Source of the DNA: Chloroflexia bacterium
GTDB lineage: Bacteria; Chloroflexota; Chloroflexia; Thermomicrobiales; JALYUS01
Assembly (NCBI GenBank): GCA_025924435.1
Contig: JAICIL010000123.1
Location: 1-11,803 of the forward strand
DNA: 11,803 nt
Direction of reading: 5' to 3'
Within the stretch, counting starts at the first letter, position 1. The number at the start of each line of letters is the position of its first letter. The notes beneath the pieces were generated by a model. The model was given only the letters and a program-made list of their open reading frames with translations, ran no database searches and was not told the DNA's origin. Made by a program: the position numbers and the translations under genes. Shown one piece after another: positions 6,900-11,803 of the stretch.

Positions 6900-6947
6900 T
6901 TGACATTCAGCGCGGCAAGATGTACGAACTGTACATCTTGCCGCGCT
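6900..6947 (+). promoter_or_regulatory. Promoter -35 and palindromic operator of the antitoxin operon
   Basis: A consensus TTGACA lies at 6900-6905. It is followed by a perfect inverted repeat with 17-bp arms, 6909-6925 and 6931-6947, around gaact. The arms meet at GATGTAC and GTACATC, giving a TGTACA at 6930-6935 and a related TGTACG at 6921-6926. YefM-type antitoxins are known to bind operators with TGTACA cores, so autoregulation is likely. The expected -10 would fall inside the palindrome (weak TACGAA at 6923). As RNA the same sequence is a strong hairpin and could also end lepA transcription, although only three T's follow. Confidence 0.65.
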
Positions 6948-6965
6948 TTCGCATGGGAAGAGACA

Positions 6966-7223
6966 ATGACTGAACTATCCATCGCGGAGGCCCGCGAGCA
7001 ATTTTCCGAGGCGATCAACCGCGCCGCATATGGCAAGGAGCGCATCATCGTCACACGACGCGGCAAACCGCTCGCCGCGATTGTCCCCATTGAGGATATG
7101 GAGGCGATGGAAGCGACTGAGGACCGGATTGACCTCGAAGAAGCGGCGAAGGCGCGTGCCGAGGCGAAGGGGAAGGGCACGATTCCCTGGGAGACGCTGA
7201 AAGCGGAACTCGAACTGGATTAG
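6966..7223 (+). CDS. Phd/YefM-family type II antitoxin
   Basis: This 85-aa protein has the Phd/YefM fold: an N-terminal DNA-binding half with the pattern SIAEAREQFSEAINRAAYG (residues 5-23), then ERIIVTRRGKPLAAIVPIED (25-44), which is the family signature. An acidic, helical C-terminal half (45-85) would wrap the toxin. Antitoxins of this kind neutralise RelE/YoeB-like toxins and repress their own operon. ATG 6966 follows a purine-rich GGAAGAG with short spacing. Upstream in-frame TTG 6900 is rejected because it coincides with the -35 element. The stop is directly adjacent to the toxin ATG (no gap), the usual coupled layout. The antitoxin is intact while the toxin frame is broken. Confidence 0.9.
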   Translation: MTELSIAEAREQFSEAINRAAYGKERIIVTRRGKPLAAIVPIEDMEAMEATEDRIDLEEAAKARAEAKGKGTIPWETLKAELELD

Positions 7224-7483
7224 ATGCGCTACACCATTGATTTCACACCCGCCGCAGCGCGAGAGTTCCGGAAACCCACCACGCAACGTCCAAGCGATGC
7301 TCGAACCAGCAATCAACGCCCTCGCGGACGAGCCGCGTCCGCATGGCGTCAAAATGCTCACCAATGCCCAGCAAGGGACGTACCGCGTCCGAAGGCGATT
7401 ACCGCATCGTTTACGACATCGAAGATGATGTTCTCCTTGTCCTCGTTGTCAGAGTCGCCCATCGGCGCGATGTCAATCGGTAG
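7224..7483 (+). pseudogene. RelE/ParE-family toxin remnant with two frameshifts
   Basis: The sequence encodes a RelE-like mRNA interferase only if the frame changes twice. Frame 1 from ATG 7224 gives MRYTIDFTPAAAREFRK to 7274. Frame 2 (CCA at 7279 onward) gives PRNVQAMLEPAINALADEP, then GVKMLTNAQQGTYRVR, to 7392. Frame 3 (GGC at 7394 onward) gives GDYRIVYDIEDDVLLVLVV then RVAHRRDVNR and a TAG at 7481-7483. Joined, these make a complete toxin of about 85 residues with the family's YRVRxGDYRIVY and VLVVRVAHRRDV blocks. The first break is a net one-base gain near 7275-7278 and the second a net two-base loss near 7393. The unfused frame would end as an unrelated 91-residue product. Inactivation in the genome is likely, and sequencing error at two sites is the alternative. 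Confidence 0.85.
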
Positions 7484-7508
7484 CGGCCGGGGCGGATAGA
7501 CCGTCCGG

Positions 7509-7994
7509 TTATTCCAACGAGGCCAGCACCTCGGCGGGCGAGCCATCGCCCCGGATGACGGCCTCGATGCCGGGCAGGAAGAGATCCATCGTGGCGACGT
7601 TGAGCCGGAACAACTGCCGCGCCATCGCCACGCTCAGGTGATCCCCCTCGACATCCACCGAGGTTTTGTAGCGGACTTCGCCATCGTCGAAGTCCATCTC
7701 AAAATTCCCAATCGTCATGGCATAGTTGACACGCGTCAGGAATTCGGCGACTGCGGGACGCTGCGCGGCGGGGACGTTCTCTGCCATCACCGAATAGACG
7801 AGGAGCTGTTCGTCGCGTTCACGGGCGTGAAGATAGCACGGCCATGTGCCGTTCACACCCTCCCAGTCCGTCGTCAGAACGTCGTTCATGCCCTCCAGCC
7901 ATGTGAAGGGGAGTACGTCGGCGTTCATTGCCGCGATTGCCGTGGCGAGGATCGCACCCGGCGGATGGATTGACTCTCCGTCGGCGCCGTTCAT
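7509..7994 (-). CDS. YbjN-domain protein, putative chaperone or partner of the DUF4157 protein
   Basis: The 161-aa product resembles the YbjN family, whose fold is similar to type III secretion chaperones. Seen are an alternating strand pattern EQLLVYSVMAENV (about 61-73), helix RPAVAEFLTRVNY, then IGNFEMDFDDGEVRYKTSVD (about 95-114), the strand-rich core usual in YbjN, and C-terminal helices ending in PAEVLASLE. It is strongly acidic (about 25 Asp/Glu to 9 Arg/Lys by eye) with no signal peptide. Its ATG overlaps the upstream TGA as ATGA, and an AGGAGG (plus 7998-8003) precedes it by three bases, inside the DUF4157 gene. The two genes are therefore translationally coupled. Roles as secretion chaperone or immunity protein are inference. 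The YbjN assignment is fairly sure. Confidence 0.8.
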   Translation of the reverse strand: MNGADGESIHPPGAILATAIAAMNADVLPFTWLEGMNDVLTTDWEGVNGTWPCYLHARERDEQLLVYSVMAENVPAAQRPAVAEFLTRVNYAMTIGNFEMDFDDGEVRYKTSVDVEGDHLSVAMARQLFRLNVATMDLFLPGIEAVIRGDGSPAEVLASLE

Positions 7995-9472
7995 GGGCCT
8001 CCTGCGCCGGCCAATAAGGCGAGCCTCTGACGCTCTGTCTGGAGCAGCGCGCGGACCTTATTTTGGGCCGAGCCGCCGACTCCCCAGGCATCAACCTCTT
8101 CGACGAGTTGCAGATAGTCGGCGTGCCGGTTCGCGAGATCCGCATAGACCGCCGCGCGATTCACGCCGCCGGCGCCGTAGATGCCGTCATACCATGCCTG
8201 TGCTTCGTCCATCTTATTCTGGTGCCGTTCGGCATATTTCTTCGAGTGGAACGCCTTCTGCAACTTGGTGAGCGGCTTGAGGGGCCGCGCCAGGGCAGCC
8301 GTTGCGATCGCCTGCGGGATGGCGAGCGCGGCGGCGAGGTCGGCGGCAGTCGGCGTCGGTGCTTCCCCCGCCTTCAGCCGCGCGATACGGAACCACTGCT
8401 CGGCGTGGCGGCACTCGTGATAGACGCTGTCGGCCATATTGGCCACGTCGTCATCGGTCATCGGTGCGTCAAGTCCCTGCGACCCGATGGACACCGACCA
8501 TGTCGTGAAGTCGAACAGGGCGGAATCGAACCGTGAACCGGCATCGGCCGTCGAGGTGACCTCGGGAACATGCGTCTTCTTCAGTTCGGCGTTGACGTAC
8601 TTCGCCACTTTAGCAATTTTGGCGGCCGCATCCAGCGTGGCCCACTGCTTGATACTGCCGAGCGGGTTCCTCCCACCCGTGGCGCGCGCCTTTACCTTCC
8701 CCGCAAAGTCGCTGATTGCGCCTGTCTTCTTCAGTCCGGTATCGGTGTGATCGCGTTGAATGACGGGGGTGCGCGGCATGCTGCGAGTAGTGGAGGCAGC
8801 CTTTCGTTGCACTGGTGCGGTCGTTCGCAATGCGCTGCTGCCCATCGCATCCGCTTCGCGCTCCAGGGAGACATCATCGTTGACCGCGATGCCGTTGACC
8901 TGCATCGTCGGCGCGACGCGACCCTGCCGCTGCTGGACGACGTGCCACGCCTCGTGCGGCAGGTGCTGTTCCTGCCCCGGCCCGACATGGATTTCCGTGC
9001 CCTGTGTATACGCCACCGCCTCCACCTCGGCGGGCTTCGCGGAGTTGTAGTGGACGCGTACATCGTCCAGCGCGATGCCGGAGAGCGCCTCGACGCCGTC
9101 CTTCAGCGCATCGGGCAGCCCGGTCGCGTTCTTTCGCTGCGCCGCGATGGGGGCGAACGCCCGCTGCGCGGTCCCCGCCGCGCCCGCCCCGGCCTGCTTC
9201 ACCGACATCCGCGCCTGGGCGACGCCGGTGACGGCCTCGGATGCCACTTCCGGCGCTTCGGCGGCGGGCGTATCCGGGCGAAACAGGGGGATCGGAGCAA
9301 GGGCGCGGGGGGCGGCGAGCTCGTGCGAGCCGGGCGCGGACCGTTCCGCTATGAACGATTCGGAATTAGGTAGCGCGGCGACCGAGCGGGACGCCTTCTC
9401 GTCGGCCACCGGGGTGGCAACGAGCGCCGAAGACTTACGGGGCCGATGTTGCGGCGTCGCGAAGGATGACAT
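7991..9472 (-). CDS. DUF4157 (eCIS-associated) protein with second HExxH C-terminal domain
   Basis: The product is 493 aa. Residues 1-115 are disordered and Ala/Pro/Ser-rich. A DUF4157 domain spans about 116-215. It starts GLPDALKDGVEALSGIALDDVRVHY in pattern and carries HEAWH at 173-177 (bases 8942-8956) and the LEREAD block at 203-208, together a zincin-type metal site. DUF4157 proteins are associated with extracellular contractile injection systems, often as effector N-termini. Short QR motifs follow (APVQRKA, PVIQRD). The C-terminal half (about 250-493) holds a second HExxH, HECRH at 352-356 (8405-8419), and EEVDAW at 458-463, which could supply a third metal ligand. ATG 9472 is chosen because GAGGGAG stands six bases upstream. 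In-frame GTG 9580 lies upstream of the likely -10. No injection-system structural genes are in view. The target is unknown. Confidence 0.88.
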   Translation of the reverse strand: MSSFATPQHRPRKSSALVATPVADEKASRSVAALPNSESFIAERSAPGSHELAAPRALAPIPLFRPDTPAAEAPEVASEAVTGVAQARMSVKQAGAGAAGTAQRAFAPIAAQRKNATGLPDALKDGVEALSGIALDDVRVHYNSAKPAEVEAVAYTQGTEIHVGPGQEQHLPHEAWHVVQQRQGRVAPTMQVNGIAVNDDVSLEREADAMGSSALRTTAPVQRKAASTTRSMPRTPVIQRDHTDTGLKKTGAISDFAGKVKARATGGRNPLGSIKQWATLDAAAKIAKVAKYVNAELKKTHVPEVTSTADAGSRFDSALFDFTTWSVSIGSQGLDAPMTDDDVANMADSVYHECRHAEQWFRIARLKAGEAPTPTAADLAAALAIPQAIATAALARPLKPLTKLQKAFHSKKYAERHQNKMDEAQAWYDGIYGAGGVNRAAVYADLANRHADYLQLVEEVDAWGVGGSAQNKVRALLQTERQRLALLAGAGGP

Positions 9473-9571
9473 CGTACGCTCCCTCTCACCGGAGGCGAGA
9501 ACTGCCGCCCGACGACCCCGATGCATCGGTCGCAGGGCGCGTATGTTGTTCTTCGTCAAGAACCCCGGATG

Positions 9572-9577
9572 AGTATA
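9572..9577 (-). promoter_or_regulatory. -10 element of the DUF4157-YbjN operon
   Basis: Read on the minus strand, 9577-9572 is TATACT, identical to the hexamer at three other promoters in the window. Transcription would start near 9565, about 93 nt before ATG 9472. The first bases of that transcript could form a hairpin, gttctt (9548-9553) with aagaac (9558-9563). No good -35 is seen. Confidence 0.45.
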
Positions 9578-9699
9578 CACGATTTTTCGTTACAGGTGCA
9601 GATTTTGGCAATTACGCCGCAACGGGCCGGCCCACGCAAGGTCGCCATGATCCCGTGCATCGCTGGCCGGCTCATCTTCAATTTCAATTGAGAGCGCCG

Positions 9700-9709
9700 C
9701 TGGTATACT
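9700..9709 (+). promoter_or_regulatory. Extended -10 promoter of the LRR gene
   Basis: CTGGTATACT repeats exactly the lepA and mazG element. An AT-rich inverted repeat, TCAATT and AATTGA (9678-9691), covers the place of the -35 region and could be a regulator site. The predicted leader is about 76 nt. Confidence 0.6.
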
Positions 9710-9791
9710 GGTTAATCGTGGGAGGGGGTTTCATAAACCAGCCTCCCCGCCGCGAAAATCTCGTCACACGACCACCGAAGCCGGAGACCGC

Positions 9792-10685
9792 ATGAAATCT
9801 GATCCAGCGGAAATGCGTGTAATCCATTTCCCGGCGGATTATTCTGTCGGCACGCTGTATCCAAGCAAGCCCGACGGCTCGTGCGGCTTTGGTGTGCTGC
9901 CGGGCTATCTTGCCCACCAGCAAGCCCGAGGCGACATCAGCATACCTGTGGATCAATTGCTAACCCTGAAGATCGGACCCGATATAAAGGGTGATGACTT
10001 GGCATTCTTGAAGGGTGTTTCGGGCTTATCGTCACTTTTTCTCGAATCCGAATGCACCACTGACCGCAGCCTCGCCTCTATCGGCGGTATCGCGACACTC
10101 CAAGAACTCTGGCTACGCGATTCGGGGATTACCGATGCTGGCCTCGTTCACTTGGAATCACTACCCCGACTAAAGGCCGTGTTTCTCGATAATACGGCGA
10201 CCACAGATAACGGTGTGATCTTCCTCTCATCATTATTGAGACTGGAAGAACTCAGCCTTTCTCGCACGCGGATTACCGATCATGCACTCATGCACCTCGA
10301 ATCGTTGAAATACTTATCACGTCTCGATCTCGATCGCACATCCGTCGGCGATCAAGGACTAATCTGCCTACAACAGTTGAAACGGCTAACTTTTCTTACG
10401 CTTGATGATACGAAGGTCACCAATACAGGGCTGAAATCCCTTGAAACATTGGGTGGTCTCTCTACGCTGTATCTCACAAACTGTGCGATTACCGATGGGG
10501 GGATTACCTCTATTCTTCAGCTAACGAATCTCGCGCAACTCGCCCTGTTGGGAACAACGGTCACCGATAGCGGTCTGCTCCGACTTCAGGATATGAAACA
10601 TCTCAAGTCTCTTACGGTACCAGGGACGGTTACTAAGACTGCGGTCCGGCAGCTATGCGAGCGCCTTCCCAACCTGGAAGTCTAA
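9792..10685 (+). CDS. Leucine-rich repeat protein
   Basis: The 297-aa protein is built largely of leucine-rich repeats of about 23-24 residues. About eight or nine tandem units fill residues 57-297, with the pattern T-x-ITD-x-GL-x-x-L-x-x-L-x-x-L-x-x-L-x-L, for example SGITDAGLVHLESLPRLKAV (111-130). Such ITDxGL repeats are frequent in planctomycetes and other environmental bacteria and usually mediate protein binding. Residues 1-56 are a non-repeat cap. There is no signal peptide or membrane segment, so it is probably cytoplasmic. ATG 9792 follows GGAGA by four bases. Base composition is near 50% GC by eye, with TTA, ATA and AAA-type codons that neighbours avoid, suggesting recent acquisition. 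No enzymatic domain is visible and its partner is unknown. Confidence 0.9.
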   Translation: MKSDPAEMRVIHFPADYSVGTLYPSKPDGSCGFGVLPGYLAHQQARGDISIPVDQLLTLKIGPDIKGDDLAFLKGVSGLSSLFLESECTTDRSLASIGGIATLQELWLRDSGITDAGLVHLESLPRLKAVFLDNTATTDNGVIFLSSLLRLEELSLSRTRITDHALMHLESLKYLSRLDLDRTSVGDQGLICLQQLKRLTFLTLDDTKVTNTGLKSLETLGGLSTLYLTNCAITDGGITSILQLTNLAQLALLGTTVTDSGLLRLQDMKHLKSLTVPGTVTKTAVRQLCERLPNLEV

Positions 10686-10710
10686 CCACTCCGTTTGATT
10701 CTCCTCACCG

Positions 10711-10720
10711 CTGGTATACT
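10711..10720 (+). promoter_or_regulatory. Extended -10 promoter of mazG
   Basis: CTGGTATACT again, followed as at lepA by a C-rich start region (tttcccg here, ttcccg at lepA). The leader of about 66 nt contains a GC-rich hairpin (gaggcgg with ccgcccctc, about 10733-10756) and a direct repeat ctgactac at 10759-10766 and 10773-10780. Confidence 0.6.
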
Positions 10721-10792
10721 TTCCCGAATAGGGAGGCGGGTCGCGAACCGCCCCTCGGCTGACTACCGCCTACTGACTACTGGAGACTTCGA

Positions 10793-11803
10793 TTGGACAT
10801 CGCAGCGACGCCGCTCCCGCAGGCGGACATTCTCATCGTCGGGCTGGGGCCGGGGGACCGGGGCAGCATCACGCAGGACGCCTTCAAGGCACTGCACGGC
10901 GGCAAGGTCTTCCTGCGCACCCGCATCCACCCAACCGTGCAGCAACTGCTGAATCAGAACTGGAACTCGTTCGATTATCTCTACGAGCAATCCGAATCCT
11001 TCATGGAACTCTACCAGGCGATCACCTGGGCGATCATCAACGCCGCGAAGGAGGCGAAATCAAAGGGGCATCACATCGTCTACGCCGTGCCGGGCAACCC
11101 GTACATCGGCGAGGCGACGACGCGGCTCATCCAGCACACCGCCGATCAGCAATCGCTCACCGTCCGCGTCATCCCCGGCATGTCCTTTCTGGACGCCGCC
11201 GCCGCGCTGATCCCCGGCGACATCGTCTCCGAGAACTGCCAGGTCGTGGACGGGCTGGACCTCAACGTCCGCATGCACGAGGAGCCGTTCGCGGGCGGCA
11301 GCCTGCCGCTCTCGCCGTTGCGGCCCGCGCTCATCTCGCAGGTCTACGATCAGCGGATCGCCTCCGGCGTCAAACTCGCCCTGATGCGCCTCTACCCTGA
11401 CGACCACCCGATCACGGTCTTGCAGGCGGCGGGCAATGTGGCGATGGAGCAGGTGGCGACCGTCCCGCTCGCGCAGATCGATCATGGCAGCGTCATCATG
11501 CCGGACCATCTGACGACACTCTACGTGCCGAAGGTCGAGGGACTGGAACGCTCCCGCACCGCCGAGGGATTGCAGCGGATCATGGCCCGCCTACGCGCGC
11601 CGGAGGGGTGCCCGTGGGACCGCGAGCAGACGCACGCCTCGATTCGCCCGAACATGATTGAGGAAGCGTACGAGGCGGTGGATGCCATCGACAGCGACGA
11701 CGCCGAGGCGTTGCGCGAGGAGTTGGGCGATCTGCTCCTGCAAGTCGGCCTGCACGCGCAGATCGCCGAGGAGGTGGGCGAATTTACGCTGGAGGATGTC
11801 TAC
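10793..11803 (+). CDS. mazG: MazG nucleotide pyrophosphohydrolase fused to tetrapyrrole-methylase domain (3' end outside window)
   Basis: The frame stays open for 337 codons to the window edge. The N-terminal part has the SAM-binding methylase fold seen in YabN-type proteins: [15 protein letters not shown] with GLGPGD at residues 17-22 and [11 protein letters not shown] further on. After a linker near residue 245, a MazG domain begins. It has [12 protein letters not shown] (from 270), the metal-binding EExxE at 290-294 (EEAYE) and ExxD at 310-313 (ELGD), followed by [14 protein letters not shown]. MazG hydrolyses (d)NTPs to monophosphates and cleans abnormal nucleotides or lowers stress signals. 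The methylase half of such fusions has no firmly known substrate. The start is TTG 10793, chosen because TGGAG (10781-10785) lies seven bases upstream and the methylase domain begins soon after. A second MazG repeat could lie beyond the window. Confidence 0.93.
   Translation, partial: MDIAATPLPQADILIVGLGPGDRGSITQDAFKALHGGKVFLRTRIHPTVQQLLNQNWNSFDYLYEQSESFMELYQAITWAIINAAKEAKSKGHHIVYAVPGNPYIGEATTRLIQHTADQQSLTVRVIPGMSFLDAAAALIPGDIVSENCQVVDGLDLNVRMHEEPFAGGSLPLSPLRPALISQVYDQRIASGVKLALMRLYPDDHPITVLQAAGNVAMEQVATVPLAQIDHGSVIMPDHLTTLYVPKVEGLERSRTAEGLQRIMARLRAPEGCPWDREQTHASIRPNMIEEAYEAVDAIDSDDAEALREELGDLLLQVGLHAQIAEEVGEFTLEDVY

Larger units (their letters stand above)
9473..9791. other. Divergent intergenic region with two promoters
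   Basis: This gap of 319 bases separates the minus-strand DUF4157 gene from the plus-strand LRR gene. It holds a TATACT -10 for the former, a CTGGTATACT extended -10 for the latter, and three inverted repeats: ccgatgcatcgg 9518-9529, gttctt/aagaac 9548-9563 and tcaatt/aattga 9678-9691. I see no gene in it. Confidence 0.6.

Noticed and set aside
8570..9373. Plus-strand frame of 267 codons opposite the DUF4157 gene
   Set aside because: No family resemblance, while the minus strand encodes clear HEAWH and LEREAD motifs and has a good ribosome site.
9473..9580. GTG 9580 as the DUF4157 start
   Set aside because: It lies at or above the TATACT -10 and has no ribosome site. ATG 9472 has GAGGGAG six bases upstream.
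10759..10780. ctgactac direct repeat as a CRISPR or regulatory array
   Set aside because: Only two copies of eight bases with a six-base spacer. More likely a short sequence echo in the mazG leader.

Overview
The window is GC-rich bacterial DNA from an organism I cannot name. Several things point to a monoderm phylum such as Chloroflexota (Thermomicrobia-like), with Armatimonadota as an alternative. These are the very GC-rich coding style, an F420/FMN-type luciferase-family oxidoreductase, a cupredoxin ending in an LPxTG sortase signal, a MazG fused to a tetrapyrrole-methylase domain, GTG and TTG starts, and dense intergenic hairpin repeats. This assignment is inference and its confidence is modest.

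Layout. Bases 1-91 hold part of a palindromic intergenic repeat just downstream of rpsT (S20, minus strand, 100-366). rpsT is divergent from murJ/mviN (plus, 555-2474). The two share a compact intergenic region with overlapping back-to-back extended -10 elements. A second palindromic repeat overlaps the murJ stop. Next come a luciferase-like monooxygenase (plus, 2602-3564), a perfect 14-bp hairpin between convergent genes, an LPxTG-anchored cupredoxin (minus, 3626-4174) and an unrecognised 135-aa protein (minus, 4303-4710). A gene-free stretch packed with hairpins (4711-5053) carries the lepA promoter. lepA (EF4) fills 5054-6877.

Between lepA and the last gene (about 6.9-10.7 kb) the content is accessory. 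First is a Phd/YefM-type antitoxin with a strong palindromic TGTACA-type operator, followed by a RelE/ParE-family toxin reading frame broken by two frameshifts. Next is a minus-strand two-gene operon: a 493-aa DUF4157 (eCIS-associated) protein with two separate HExxH motifs, and a YbjN-domain protein that starts inside its stop codon (ATGA overlap). Last is a leucine-rich-repeat protein whose base and codon use differ clearly from its neighbours. The window ends inside mazG (plus, from a TTG at 10793).

The housekeeping genes (rpsT, murJ, lepA, mazG) serve translation, peptidoglycan export and nucleotide-pool cleaning. They do not form one operon, and most appear to have their own promoter. 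A motif CTGGTATACT recurs upstream of lepA, the LRR gene and mazG, and related -10 elements precede rpsT, murJ and the DUF4157 gene. The predicted 5' leaders are about 65-100 nt. The most interesting candidate system is the translationally coupled pair of a DUF4157 double-zincin protein and a YbjN-domain (secretion-chaperone-like fold) protein, which could be an orphan secreted effector with its chaperone or immunity partner.
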